Source: Lunularia cruciata
Lineage: Eukaryota > Streptophyta > Marchantiopsida > Lunulariales > Lunulariaceae
NCBI GenBank assembly: GCA_948567375.1
Contig: OX419755.1
Location: forward strand, 40,367,001-40,431,000
Direction of reading: 5' to 3'
Length of the DNA: 64,000 nt
Below, piece by piece: positions 1 through 12,169 of the stretch; within the stretch, counting starts at the first letter, position 1, and each line of letters opens with the position of its first letter. A model generated the notes under the pieces. That model worked only from the letters and a program-made list of their open reading frames with translations. It made no database searches and had not been told where the DNA came from. The position numbers were made by a program, and so were the translations under genes.

Positions 1-3000
1 AGCTAGAAGCATGCGAATAGATCCATACCTGGCAACTGGTGCAAAAGTTTCTGAATAATCTATTGGTGCTTTCTGATTGAAGCCCTTTGCAACAAGTCTT
101 GCCTTGTACTTCAGGATCTCATTCTCAGCTCCACGTTTGACCCTGAAAACCCATTTGCAGCCAATTGCTTTCCTACCTGGTGGCAAATCAGCTAGTACCC
201 ATGTACCATTAGTCTGAAGAGACTTCTTCTCTTCTGCTATAGCCAACTCCCACTGACTCGAATCTGGTCTGAGCATAGCTTGCTGTAAAGTGACTGGATC
301 ACAATCTTCATGACAGATGTAAGATTCATCTAACATCTCTTCTGATAGAAGACCAAGTCTGTCAATAGGTTTTCTATCTCTCTGTGATCTTCTTGGCTCT
401 GTGCCCAGAAGATTCATGCCGTCTCTTGACATCTCTGGAGTCTCACTCAGAGATTCTGCATCTGCAGACTGCTTGTGGGAGTCACCTTCTGTAGTATCAG
501 AATCAGAAACCACTGTCTGTTTAGGCCTTCTTTTGTACACCTTCAGACTCTCCTTTGGTGAACCATCAGCTTCAGGTAGAGATTGCTCTTCTGATGATTG
601 ATCCGAAAAACTGACTCTGCAGCTTGGGAAGATAGATTGATCAGGCTGATCAAACTGATCAGCTTGCTTCTGCAACTGATCACAGTTCTCACTCCAAGTC
701 CTCAATTCATCAAAGAGTACATCTCTACTTCTGATGATCTGTCCAGACTTAGGATTGTACAGAAGATATCCTTTCAATCCCTCTTCATATCCTACAAAAA
801 GCATTCTCTCGGCCTTCTTTGTGAACTTCCTCCTCTGCTCCTTGGGGATATGAACATAGGCAGGACATCCAAAGACTTTCAAAGCTGAAAGATTAGGTGT
901 CTTACCACTCCAGCATTCTTCAGGAGTTCTTCCTTGCAATGCTGTGGTACCACTGATATTTCTAAGAAAATTTGCAGTGCTAATTGCAGCACCCCAAAAC
1001 TTTCTCTCCAGCTTGGCATGTTGGAGCATTGCCAATGCTTTGTCCACCAGTGTCCTATTCAACCTTTCTGCAACTCCATTCTGTGCAGGACTGTCTCTTG
1101 CAGTACAGTCAAGGAGGATTCCTTTTTCGGACAGAAAAGAGAGGAATTCCTCATTCCTGTACTCTCTGCCTCCATCTGTTCTCAATCGCTTGACTTTCCT
1201 CCCAGTCTGCAACTCAGCCATGGCTACAAACTTCTGGAATTTTCGCAGCACTTCATCCTTGCTTTTCATGAGATAGATAAAGCTCTTTCTACTGTAATCA
1301 TCCACAAAAGAAATATAGTAGGCTGCTCCACTCAATGACTTCTCAGTCATGTATCCCCATACATCAGAATGTATGACATCTAGAATACCAGAAGCTCTAG
1401 ATGAAGATTTCTTGGGGATAGGAGCCTTGTGTGCCTTACCTTCTGCACACCCAATGCAGAACTCGAGTTTTCCTTTGGGATCTAGTTTCAACCCATCCAC
1501 TACCTTCTCCAGGGCAAATAGGTTTTGCACTGACAAATGCCCTAACCTCAAATGCCAGAGATGGATATCATTTCTGTTTTCTGCTACCAATGCAGAATCA
1601 GAACCATCAGCTTCCATCAACTTGAACAGCTTCCCTTTGGCAGTACCATACCCAAGGACCAGCTCTCCTTTCTTCAAAGTACATTGATTTCTGTTGCTTT
1701 CAAACAGAACATCCACACCATGCTCCATGAGGCTATGTACTGATATCAAGTTCTTGGTGTAATCTGGAACATACAGTACATTTTCCAAATAGCCTTTTTC
1801 AGAACATCCCATGAAGGCAATAGGAACTTTGCCAGTTCCTAACACTGGATTCAGAATCCCAGGTCCACAACGAACACTCTTGGGAATCTTCAGAGGTTGA
1901 AGAGTTGAGAACAGCTCCTTCTGATAACAGATATGAGAGGTGGCTCCTGAGTCCAAGAACCATCCAGAACCGTTTGAGGACAATTGTGATTCTGCCAACA
2001 TTCCACAATCCAGCTCTTCTGCTGAGTACCCCTCCTCATCGCTGACTATCTCATGGCACTCCTCTGAGTTGTAAGCTGAACTCCCAGATTTTCGTCCCTT
2101 TACTGGTTGAGGTCTCTTGCCTACCATCTTCAGCTCTCGTTCTCTCCTTTGTCCTCTCTTGGGACATCTGAGTGCAATATGACCTTTCTCATTACAGAAA
2201 TAACAAGTCCTGTCATCAACACTACTAACTCCTTTACCAGAGTTACTCACTCTGGTTTGCTCTGGTTTGCTCACTCTTCCATCTGGCACTCTTCTTGACT
2301 GAGAAGAAGCACTGAACAGAGCAGCATCTCCCTGCTCATATAACTTCAGCCCTTTGTCTTTCCTGTGTCTGCTAAACACCAGCAATTTGTGTATCACAAA
2401 ATCCCATGTGACAGTTTCAACAGGTAAAACTTGCAGAGCTACTAGGACAGAGTCATAGCTTGAAGGAAGACTATCTAAGAGATGATTGATCTCATACTTC
2501 TCTGTAAGTACAACCCCATCCTCCTTGATACACTTGAAAAGCTTCTGCAGTTTTGACAGATAACAGATGAAATCTTCACCTTCCTCCAGTCTCAAGTTCT
2601 TTACTGTAGACCAGACTCGGTAGGAGCTCTCCTGCTTCTCAACAGTGTAATAGTTTCTGATCTTTTCCCAAATCTCCCAACTCCAAACATAAGTATCTAC
2701 TAGGTCTCTAGCTGGCTCTTCCATAGCCCTCAGCAGAAACCTCCTAGTAGTAGAGTGCTTGACTCTCTCCTCCTTGTTTGCCTCTAGCTCATCTATATCA
2801 TGAGCTTCTAATGCAAACTCTAGACAGTCATAACTGTCTAAGATAGTCCTCACATCCAAAGCCCAAGCTTTGTAGTTAGTCTTCCCCAGTTTCTCTATCT
2901 CTCTGAGTTCTCCTATCAACCCCAGTGGTGATTGTGGGCCCATAACCTGATAAGAACCAAGCTTCCTACCCTTTGAAGTGGAAGGTCTATCACTCCCTCT

Positions 3001-3021
3001 GATCTCTGATGTATCAGACAT
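1..3021 (-). CDS. Ty1/copia gag-pol polyprotein (partial, C-terminus off window)
   Basis: The start is the ATG at 3021, and an in-frame TGA lies just upstream of it. From 3021 to 1 there are exactly 1007 codons in one frame, and that frame carries every recognised domain. Visible in order: an N-terminal gag region (UBN2-like character: LGKTNYKAW near residue 40), a CCHC zinc knuckle CYFCNEKGHIALRC (about 2214-2165), the retropepsin motif DSGAT (about 1955), a GAG-pre-integrase segment with HLRLGHLS (about 1550), and an integrase core with D, D and E in DVIHSDVWG, RTDGGREY and NGVAERLNRTL. A Ser/Glu-rich linker follows, then the start of RT with YKARLVAKGFNQ near base 80. The polyprotein would package its RNA, process itself, reverse transcribe and integrate. 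The rest of RT and RNase H lie beyond the left edge. Confidence 0.9.
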   Translation of the reverse strand, partial: MSDTSEIRGSDRPSTSKGRKLGSYQVMGPQSPLGLIGELREIEKLGKTNYKAWALDVRTILDSYDCLEFALEAHDIDELEANKEERVKHSTTRRFLLRAMEEPARDLVDTYVWSWEIWEKIRNYYTVEKQESSYRVWSTVKNLRLEEGEDFICYLSKLQKLFKCIKEDGVVLTEKYEINHLLDSLPSSYDSVLVALQVLPVETVTWDFVIHKLLVFSRHRKDKGLKLYEQGDAALFSASSQSRRVPDGRVSKPEQTRVSNSGKGVSSVDDRTCYFCNEKGHIALRCPKRGQRRERELKMVGKRPQPVKGRKSGSSAYNSEECHEIVSDEEGYSAEELDCGMLAESQLSSNGSGWFLDSGATSHICYQKELFSTLQPLKIPKSVRCGPGILNPVLGTGKVPIAFMGCSEKGYLENVLYVPDYTKNLISVHSLMEHGVDVLFESNRNQCTLKKGELVLGYGTAKGKLFKLMEADGSDSALVAENRNDIHLWHLRLGHLSVQNLFALEKVVDGLKLDPKGKLEFCIGCAEGKAHKAPIPKKSSSRASGILDVIHSDVWGYMTEKSLSGAAYYISFVDDYSRKSFIYLMKSKDEVLRKFQKFVAMAELQTGRKVKRLRTDGGREYRNEEFLSFLSEKGILLDCTARDSPAQNGVAERLNRTLVDKALAMLQHAKLERKFWGAAISTANFLRNISGTTALQGRTPEECWSGKTPNLSALKVFGCPAYVHIPKEQRRKFTKKAERMLFVGYEEGLKGYLLYNPKSGQIIRSRDVLFDELRTWSENCDQLQKQADQFDQPDQSIFPSCRVSFSDQSSEEQSLPEADGSPKESLKVYKRRPKQTVVSDSDTTEGDSHKQSADAESLSETPEMSRDGMNLLGTEPRRSQRDRKPIDRLGLLSEEMLDESYICHEDCDPVTLQQAMLRPDSSQWELAIAEEKKSLQTNGTWVLADLPPGRKAIGCKWVFRVKRGAENEILKYKARLVAKGFNQKAPIDYSETFAPVARYGSIRMLLA

Positions 3022-3179
3022 CACTACTGCAATACTAGATCTCTCCTCTTGTATCACAGCTCACAAGCATCAAGTAGGTTCTCTCACGCAGCACTAGTAG
3101 CCTCTAATACTGAGATATCCAAAGACAATCCTGAGATGATGTTAGGCAACTCAGGACTTCACGAAATGCAAGGAAGAGG

Positions 3180-3389
3180 TGTTGGGAATCACCCTTGTTG
3201 AAGAACTAACTGAAACAGGAGTAGAAAACACTCTTATATACACTTAAGCAAACCCTAGGGGGTTGCTTTGCATAACCCTAATTAGGGCTGCGCCCACTCT
3301 TTACCCTAAGTAGAGGACATCTGGCAGGGCTTCTAGAGGATTCTTCAAGTCAAGGGAAGTCTCTAAACTAGAGATTAACTAAACTAACA
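3180..3389 (-). repeat. 5' LTR of the copia element
   Basis: The segment begins TGTTGGG and ends AACA on the plus strand, the TG...CA form of an LTR end. It sits directly upstream (minus sense) of the copia leader. It contains a TATATAA-like box in minus sense near 3231-3243. At about 210 bp it is short for a copia LTR. The boundary at 3389 was chosen by the terminal ACA and by alignment to the neighbouring related LTR. Confidence 0.7.
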
Positions 3390-3394
3390 CAAGG

Positions 3395-3596
3395 TGTTAG
3401 AATGACCCTTGTAAGAGAACTAATTATTCAAAGCTCAGAAACACAGTTATAGACACAGAAGCAGAAGCTAGGGAGCTGCTTTGCATAACCCTAAGTGTGA
3501 TTGCACTCCATTTTACCCTTACCCTAATGAGATCTCTTAACCCTAGAGGTACTTAAATTAAAACCACAGAAACTAGAGATTAACTAATATCTAACA
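3395..3596 (-). repeat. Second, diverged LTR of the same copia family (solo or remnant)
   Basis: The segment starts TGTTAGAATGACCC and ends CTAACA. Its order of sequence blocks matches the LTR at 3180-3389: a CCCTTGT block, AGAACTAA, GCTTTGCATAACCCTAA, then CTAGAGATTAACTAA near the end. Only five bases separate the two. It is most simply a solo LTR, or the end of an older family member beside which the present element inserted. Confidence 0.65.
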
Positions 3597-3795
3597 TAAT
3601 TACCTAGATGAGAATTTCCACACCTGATTATAATCTGGAGTGCTGTTAGAAGTAGGGATTAAAACACGTGGCGAGAAGGGAAGAGATCCAAAATACGTAA
3701 TTGGCGGGAAAAGTTTAAAATTTTCTTCATCCGAATGGAGCTTTTATCAATGCCTCACTCTGAATGCGTTCCTAATGCACACCTTGTCCCAACAG

Positions 3796-3945
3796 GTTGA
3801 AAGATGGTTCAGAGGTGACTCTTGCTGTCTTGGAGAAACATACAGATGCTACATGCGCTAGAGACGTATTTCAGCAATTCAAGTTAAGCAATTTCACATC
3901 TACATCCATGTCAATCGATATCCTTGACCACCCAGAACCACATAG
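3796..3945 (+). other. Exon-like open segment, unrecognised
   Basis: A 150-base stretch is open in one frame. It is preceded by a pyrimidine-rich CCCAACAG acceptor-like site and ends at CATAG|GTGAGA, a good donor-like site. The translation (with DGSEVTLAVLEKHTDATC) looks protein-like but matches no family I recognise. A second open stretch with acceptable splice sites follows at 4027-4159, but joining it to the next acceptor gives a stop within a few codons. This may be a fragment of a captured host gene or chance. Confidence 0.25.
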
Positions 3946-3959
3946 GTGAGACTGCACTT

Positions 3960-5010
3960 TCTTATATTTGAAATCCTTCTCTCATTACCTTTCCTGTGCA
4001 CGAGTAGATCCGACATCAAGTCACAGCCAGAAACAAGGCACTCTTCTACATATGGATAACCACTTACCACTCTGCTTTGGTGCGTTCTGGTCTGGTGGGA
4101 TGATTGAGAAGTGGGTGTGGTTGCTGAGAAACATAATGGTTATCAGAACTGCAAAAGCTGTAAGAAAGTGCACTTCGTATGCCAGCATTGGAGCATCTCC
4201 TTATTTTGTAGGTTTCTTTCATGTGAAAGAAATCTACAAAGTTCCCATCTACATGAACGGACCTTGAATGTGGACTTGGATGGACAAAGCTGATGCTTTA
4301 CATTTGGCTTCCTGTGCCCTCCCTCCTGGCCATTCTTCTCACCTCCGTCATTGTATCATCAAAGTGTTGTAGACCTACGTCAGATCACTTTGACTGATTG
4401 TCTACAATGTGTATGGTTTGCTTGATCTCCAATAATTTTACTCTGTGATGGTAAGGAATTTTCGGACGCGACTCGCAACTTCCGCTCTGCATCTTCGCAG
4501 CGGATAGTGTACCAGCTTGCAAGAAGTTAGCTACGTCATTTGACAGAAACTCACAACTCAGGTGAGGGCGATGGAAACATTAAATGCCCGCACTGAGTAA
4601 GTGCTTACATTATAAGTAGTTTAGATTAAAGGTGCTTACCAGTTGCAGTTGCTAGGTGACTGCTTGAAGTGGTGAGTCTATCAACCAGTCAGGTCACTTT
4701 CTAGACCTGATATTTTCCAAGAAGGCCATGGAGATTCGGATAAGCGATGACATGCAACAGTGGTTTGCACTATCCTTCAGAAACTTTGGAAGCGCTAAAC
4801 TGAGTAGAAGTCAGTCCATCATGGTACGTCCGGATCATAGCATGATGAATCCTGCTCATGAGGTCGAGTTGGGACTTAGGACTGGAGCAATCAACCTTGA
4901 AGGGGAGCAGAGTTCCACCTCGTAAGGTACGAGGAGTCCATCCCGGTTACGAGGTTTTCCACGGCTGTCTGACTTTACGACCAAGCAACTTTTGACGGTG
5001 ACAGGTAAGT
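3960..5010. other. No assignable gene
   Basis: Base composition is balanced compared with the AT-rich block further right. Short open stretches exist, for example 4728-4925 on the plus strand, but none has recognisable motifs or a supported splice partner. Probably intergenic or degenerate sequence. Confidence 0.4.
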
Positions 5011-5015
5011 CCTGT

Positions 5016-5231
5016 TCAATCTGCCATATCTGCCTTTCTCTTGGAGAAGGGACATATGTTCTTTCTCAGAAGATATATAGCAACACGCAGTACAACCGCT
5101 GTGGTTGCTAGTACTGAATATTCAGCTTCAAATGGGGTGGGATTAAGACGATAGGATCTGGAGCATATACCAGTAGCTGTTGTCTTAATCACTGAACCGA
5201 TAAGGGACATACACGCACCTATCAAGTTCAT
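5016..5231 (-). pseudogene. Possible remnant of copia RNase H
   Basis: The short open frame contains PTPFEAEYSVLATTAVVLR followed by an aliphatic stretch. This resembles the T-x-AEY-x-A-L...E-x-x-WL segment at the end of Ty1/copia RNase H, where EAEY carries an active-site acidic residue. Only this one block is convincing and the surroundings are not open. If correct, it is a small decayed fragment unrelated to the intact copia element at the left edge. Chance similarity is a real alternative. Confidence 0.3.
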
Positions 5232-8200
5232 GTTTTCGCTGTAACAAACAATGGATCATCAATGAAATGGAAAAAAATTCGTCTTATGAGGGATATGAAC
5301 ACATGAGCAAGTGCAGCTCCTTAGCTACACCTGGTCTGTTGGAAGGATTTTGGTTACTGTGTATGTAAAAACGAGATGGCATCCGGACAATCACACGAAT
5401 GTCTGAAATCATACACATCTTTGATTTTGTTAACTCCTTATGGCAATGTGACGACGAGCTTTGCGGTAAGGCTTGATCCGTTTTATTCAATGTCCGCGTA
5501 AAATAATATATATTGATTGCCTTCATGCTACAGGATAGTCTATGTCGTTGCAGCCAGAGACAAGAGAGAAATGAATATATGCAGTACAGAAACTGGATCC
5601 CCCGTTCTTAGAACGGCTTCTCCTCTCATGTCCGAAATTGCAATACAGAAACTGAAGGTTGAAATGCCAAGAGTACAACGATTTACAGGAGAAAAGTTCG
5701 TATAATCACGAGGAATAGAGAACTCGAATAACAGGAGTTATGACTCAGACTAGGTCAGGACAACCAACTATATAACCATCTTTATAAAGTTCGGTCAAAA
5801 GGATGACGTTTCTTTTCTTCCTAACATGAAAAATACATGAGTACTAAAGAATCTACACCAACCTAGACAAAATGCCACCAAAACGCAATCGGGTGTTGAC
5901 GTGAAAGACTACTTCTTACGCCGAATGAAATTTATGTTTGTTAGTCGTAATTGACAATAGGTTAGGTTTGCCGAGTACTATATAAAATTATTTTGATGTT
6001 TCTACTTAATTCTCAATGGCAGGGAACGGTTTGTACAATAGACAGTTAGAAAATGAAAACTCTCATTTCTACATATAGAGTGTTCTTATTATATATGGGA
6101 AGAGTTTAGACAAATGCATGAATACTTATGCATGAAGCATGCTAAAATATTTTTTAATTATTATTGACATTGATAATAATAAATGAGAATTTTTTTCACA
6201 AACATCAAATAAGACATTAACATGTTAATTTACTATATATAATCAAATAATATATATAGCTTTGAAAATTAGGGTTTCAATAATTAACTTCATATTTTCT
6301 AATAAGTGGAAATTTTATTTATATATAGTTATTTCTTATAATCAAACTTATGATTTGAAGTAAGTATCTACCCAATTTTACCTGGATATATGTCTTTCTG
6401 CAATAATTCTCCCATTATTCTCTGGTGAGTTAAAGCTTTGAAATGTAGTTAGATATAGATCTTGATACAAATGAATTTGCATATCCAATCTTATAATGAT
6501 ATTTTAAGATTGGATATCGAGTAATGGGTGTTACTTATTATTAGATATTTAAGATAATGGAGCTAATTCATTGAATCCTCAAGGAAATGATTTATTTAAT
6601 CGTTATGGAAACAAAGTGATAATCTAAATATTTTGACAATATTATCCAATAATTATTGAACCTTCAAGGATATAGACTGAGTATCTAAATATTTAGAAGA
6701 TATTCATAATAGATGGAAAGTGAGGCTAGATTCATGTGCACATAAATTATTTACATGTATTTTAAATAAAGTTGGACAGAATAGCTAACAAAATATTATG
6801 AGAATATATTGAAAGGTTGTAGATTATCTTCTAACCCACTTGATAATATTTTATAGGTTATATTATAACCCACTTAGTGATATCTTATTGAACATCATGT
6901 TGAAAATATTATTATTTTACTGTATATAAAAGGTTAATTTAAATCCCTAATATATAATCCAAGCATGATATACAAGCTATAGGGAGAGGAGGAAATTTAT
7001 GGATAAAAATTTTTAAGGTGGAATAAAATACAAATATAATATATAAATGAAAATAAATATATTTTATAAATTTAAAATTAACTTGAATTTTAAAATTACA
7101 CTATATTAAATCATAAAAAATTATTCATATAATATTTACAAATTTTTATATAAGTAAGATAACTTATGACTTAGTAAAAAAATTTGTTTGGGGCCAAATT
7201 ACAGATTTTAGAAGGAAATATTTATCTTATAGATAAATAAATATGGACATAAATTTTCTAACTGTCAATGCTAATTTTAAATCTAAATACTTAATTTCTT
7301 TTAATTTTGGCTAACATTGGCTCAAGAAAATAGGGTTAACTTTACTCCCATGTAAAATTTATATTCTCTATTAATAATATACATGGTAATTCTAAACTTA
7401 AATTTTATATATTCCTCTTCCTGATTATCTATTTTTTTGTCTTTGTTTGCTTGACGAGTATAAATCTTCTAGATATTAAACTCATAAGAAAGCACTAACT
7501 CTCTTTAATTGAAATTAATTTGTTATAATGCTTAAATATTTTCATTCTATACTCTAATTTCTAGATATATAAAATAGTAATAAAAATTATAATATTTAAC
7601 TATATAATAATTATAGTGGTTGATAAATGATCCAACCAATATTCATATTTCTGATTATGTTGATAGGATAAACTTTCTTAATACATTAACTTAATTTGAA
7701 GACTCAAAATGTTTTAAATATATATGCACATTAAATTTTCATATCTCATTTTTTTAATATTACATTCTATAATTAAAATAACCATAGACTAGATTATTAA
7801 ATGTTTAATCTAAACTGATATGTTTTTTTATATGGATTAGCATTTCTTTCGTAAAGATTATTTTTCCTTCCATACATTATTTTCTCTTTATTAAATTCTA
7901 AACTTATAACTTAATATCTAACAATAAATATATTTATCAATCAGAGTAATGTGCTGAGTAGTAATGCTAATATTATTTGATAGTAAGATATTCAATTGTA
8001 AGGAGCTTGAAAACTTAAATTTATACACAAACTACTTTGATCATAAGATTAACATTTATTGTAAAAGGGGTTGAACTTAGTTTAAAACGTGAGCATTTCC
8101 TCTGTTTGAAATAAAAATCTTACAAATTTGTTTAATTTTTAGCAGATTTTATCTTTGTAGATCATATTGCACTTTAATCCGTATAATAAGAAGGCTTGGT

Positions 8201-10011
8201 TATGTTTAATACTTATGGCATAGAGACTTTTGAATCAAGATGCCCAGAATTATTATATCTGATGGGAGCATTGATAATTGAATATCAATAAGAGAGGAAA
8301 ATGAGTAAAAAATAGTTTGATAGAATTTACTTGTACTCTATTTCCAAATCTTCATTGGAACTTTCAACTCTTATGAACTTTTGAATTCAGATTCTTCATT
8401 TGCTAAGTTGTATGGTTCTAGCATATATTCCATTCTTGATTATTTGGCACACCTTCAAATACACAACTTCTATCTTGTATTGTATTGAGATAATAGGAGT
8501 TGTTACGTTTACTAAGTTAATAGTTTTCTCCAATTGACTATTCTTTAATCTTTTTAATCAAATGGAACTCATTCATGTAAAGCATATATGTGCATATTCA
8601 ATAGCACCCCTCAACAAATAAAATTAAACTTAATATAATTTAGAAACTTTTCTTGATTTTTGCAAACTTTCTTAATGTTTTAGGCTATTCAAAACACTAA
8701 AAGTGTCATTTTTCCAAGTGCTAGTATAAGGATGGTACCTATAATTTAATGAACATTCAAAAATAAACTACTTCTAGAGTTGATTTACCTTACTAACTTG
8801 GATTTTTTACCATTTCTCTAACAAGAATAAAAAATTCGTTAATTTGGATGATTTTCAATCATTTATTGATTTACATCTTAGCTTAGATTTTTTGAAAAAA
8901 AATCTAAAATTCTATCAAATTATCTAAGTCCAACATTGAACATAATCATCCTTTCTCAAAGAAATACTTTTAGAAACTCAAAATTTTATTATTAAAATTT
9001 ATTTTATTAATTATTAATATGAGTTTCAATCAAGTGTCTACCAAAAAAGGAATATCTATAATAAAATGAATATTTTAGTATGAACGGTATGTGCACAATG
9101 GCATTATTCAATTATATGACCTATAGGCCATATTAGTCATATACCTCAAAAAATTCTACTAAAATTTATGCAAGACCTAAACTAATATATAATTGCACTA
9201 TCCCAAACTTAATTTGTTTGTAACATCAAACCTAAGTTTCACTAGATTCCAAATATCTGTCTTCTAGTTTTAGAGACTATTTTTTAGATGTGCTTATTTC
9301 AAGATGATAAGTGAGGAATATTTATATAGGTAAGAGAAGTATATCAAGAGTGCTTGTTGAGGTTTACTCCTCGTACGTCATACACATTTTCTAGTGTATA
9401 TAATTAAGATTTCACACAAATTAGTTACTAAATCTCCTTATATATGATTAAACTGAGATTTTACCACGTCTTGAGTACCTTTTTCTACTCAAAGAAGAAC
9501 TTGTTATTTTGAGTTTTTTTTTCAATCATTATTTGTTAGAGGTTCTATTTTTGCAAAAAATACTCATTTTTGAGTCATTAACAAATCCTTGTAAAGTATA
9601 AAATTCATCAAATTAAATCAATTCACAATTAGTAAAATAAATAAAATATTTATAATATTTATAATTCTACACATATTTATATTTCAACCTTTTCTTCTCA
9701 TAAATCATTTTACCAAAAGTATAGCTTACTTGGAAGTAAAACTTTGAATCTTAATTTTTTATTGGTTCAAAACAATCAATTTTGTACTAACATATAGAGG
9801 TAGATGCTCTAAAAGGATATATCTAAAATATGGTGATCTCTTTACTAAAATAGATTAATTTTTATTTTATCTAAAAAATTTCACTAGACAAGAAACCCAA
9901 ACATTTTTTATTTATCTTTTGAGTAAGAAAAAAAGATAAAAAACATACACTTTCTTGTCCATGTACACTAATCTTGCTTCTAAGTAAAAACATAACTATT
10001 ATATGCATAGA

Positions 10012-10173
10012 ACACCTAGATTTACCTTGTAAAAGTAGACATCTCAATTTGTCATGCATAGGTGGGAGCTTAAGTTTACAATGCCTAGATATATGCCTAG
10101 GTTTGCCTTACATAGAAAGGAAACTAGGTTCTCATTGGTAGGTACCTAAGTTTGCCATATAGAAGTAGACACC
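10012..10173. repeat. Diverged short direct repeat
   Basis: A block CACCTAGATTTACCTTGTAAAAGTAGACATCT-like at 10012 recurs as TACCTAAGTTTGCCATATAGAAGTAGACACCT-like at 10142. Between them is a further ATGCCTAGGTTTGCC-type partial copy. The unit is roughly 60-130 bp with several substitutions per copy. Function unknown. Confidence 0.5.
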
Positions 10174-11169
10174 TAGTTTTGCATGGACCTAGTTAGAAAT
10201 GCATCTATTTTTTATGTGACAAATAATATCAAATGTCATACTCTTTGGAGCATAAGCTTGAAAAGAAAATTCAATTTAGTCCATGCCTTATTATTTGCTT
10301 TCTTAGACATCAATGATTTTTTTTTGTGTCTCACCTTATAAGCAAAGATAAATATATGAATACATATACATGACTACCTTCTCAATGAGCTTTTGATATA
10401 TAATCTATTAGAAACTTGGATATAGTTCAATCACAATGCTAGACACAAATATCTGTCTCTAATTACTTCCATTAGTATAACATGTTTGAATCTTGTATTT
10501 AGTTTATAGTTGGTGCAAGTTTTTGAGCATAGTCAAACAAGCACTTGTTTTAAACATTTCAATGCCTTAATGTATCAATTTTTCTCACCTCAGAAATAAT
10601 AATTGAATAGAACCAGATTATTTTCTTTAAACCATCATGTTCCTTTAAGTTTAGAAAAACATTGCAAAACATGAGTATGTTAATGTACTTGTATGAGTCC
10701 ATTTGGTTTGATACACTCTTTGTACTATTGCATTAGTCCTTGGTGCTTGATCTATTCATAATAATTTTTGAAATTTTTACAGAATATATAGATATTTCAA
10801 ATAAGATTATTGTAAAGATTCCATCATTAAACAAAGCTCTTAATGTATTTTTATGCAAACATATAAACTACTAGATTATTAAAAAATATGAAAAGATACC
10901 TTTAAATTTTATTAGTAGTTTATATGTTTGATGTGAAACAAAATTATACATATAAAATCTTGTCAAAGAATTTTGAATGGAACCAACAACAAAATGTACT
11001 TCAAAGTTTCATGTAAACTTTGAGTCGGGGAGTAAGATTGCACTTTTTTCTCAAAGAGAATTAAGATATATAGTGTTATGAATTTCAGAAATTGTTATAA
11101 AAGATTTACATATCTATAAAGTTATACTTCACATACAATTTGTGCTATAAACACCTCTTTAAATATGCA

Positions 11170-11480
11170 TTGAGTTCGTTAGAGTGCACAAGGAAAGCAC
11201 AAAGAACATTATTACATATTAATATGGTTTTACTATAATGAACCCAAAATATACTTAAATTAATACTCCATACCTCTCATATATATACGTTCTTGAGAAC
11301 AAAAAAAACATATTTTGAGAACAGAAAAAAACATATTTTGAGATATATTAATGAATTCACAAGCACCTCTTACAAGATCACTTAGAGTGCACATGGAAAG
11401 CACAAAGAAATAAATAAACACTCACTACCTTTCATATACATGTTATTCATAACAAAGAAACATATTCAAAGATAAATTAA
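11170..11480. repeat. Diverged tandem repeat, about 200 bp unit
   Basis: The order of blocks 'GAGTGCACAAGGAAAGCAC AAAGAA', 'ACTCCATACCTCTCATATA' and 'AACATATTTTGAGATATATTAATGAAT' (11179-11355) recurs in similar form at 11383-11475. Inside the first copy a 20-base GAACAAAAAAAACATATTTTGA-like piece is itself doubled. Confidence 0.5.
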
Positions 11481-12169
11481 TGAATCCAAAAGCTATAAAG
11501 TCAATGATATCTTGAAACATACTAGATTAAGCAAAACGTAGAACTAACCTTTGTTCCTCAAGAAAATTGCATCTTGTTTTTGTTCACTCATAATTCTTTA
11601 TCTGTTCTTGTCTCTACTCCTTTCCAAAATTTTAAAAGTGGCAAAACATTGACTCATTGTAGTGAGTAAGCAAAACAAAACTTAGTAGTCTCATTTTTTT
11701 TCCATGCTTGAATTGCTTTGATTGATAGTTTCAAAGGTAGTGTGATGCATCTTAATATGTGAAAAATAAGATTGATGTAAAAGTGCATATGATATAACAT
11801 GAGTTTTTATTTTTGTATTGAAACTAACTCCATTCACATTGCTCTTAGTCCTCATCTTCTTCTTACAACATTCAATTAAGAGTTACATACTGGCACTCTT
11901 TGACTATTTTACTTTCTATCTGGAGTAATTGATAAAAAGGTTAAAAATGCTTGCAAATAATGTCAAATCTATCAAGTTAAATACTTTTGGTTTCAAAGTA
12001 CATTTATCTTTGACAAAAACTCAATTCAAATTCTTTATTACTTTTGAACCAAAAGTATAAATGCTAGGTATTTGAAAAAGACTTTGTTGTGTTAGCATAG
12101 AGTCAAGCAAAATGCAACATCTTGGTAGAACCCGATTGTTCTCATCAAGAATATGGTTTGTGAAATGAC

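Larger units (their letters stand above)
1..3389 (-). mobile_element. Ty1/copia LTR retrotransposon, 5' part (3' part outside window)
   Basis: The element reads on the minus strand. Its 5' LTR (3180-3389) is followed by a leader of about 160 bases and then one long open frame that leaves the window at base 1. Domain order is gag, CCHC knuckle, protease, integrase, reverse transcriptase, and integrase before RT is diagnostic of Ty1/copia. No in-frame stop was found in the segments translated by hand, so this copy looks far younger than the two Ty3/gypsy elements in the window. No tRNA primer site starting with TGG was recognised directly after the LTR. The 3' LTR and the far target-site duplication are not visible. 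Confidence 0.93.
5720..12160. other. AT-rich, gene-free sequence
   Basis: About 6.4 kb is very AT-rich (long runs such as TATATATA and TAATTATTA) with stops in all frames. No open frame above about 60 codons carries a recognisable motif. Local repeats occur near 10012-10173 and 11170-11480 and are listed separately. It reads as old, heavily decayed repeat DNA rather than a gene. No organellar gene was recognised in it. Confidence 0.6.

Noticed and set aside
3640-3861. 73-codon plus-strand frame as a gene
   Set aside because: The protein-like part lies in a different frame (3796-3945) with splice-like borders; this frame has no recognisable motif.
11288-11345. CRISPR-like repeats
   Set aside because: Only two short A-rich copies in a eukaryotic AT-rich block, with no spacer pattern.
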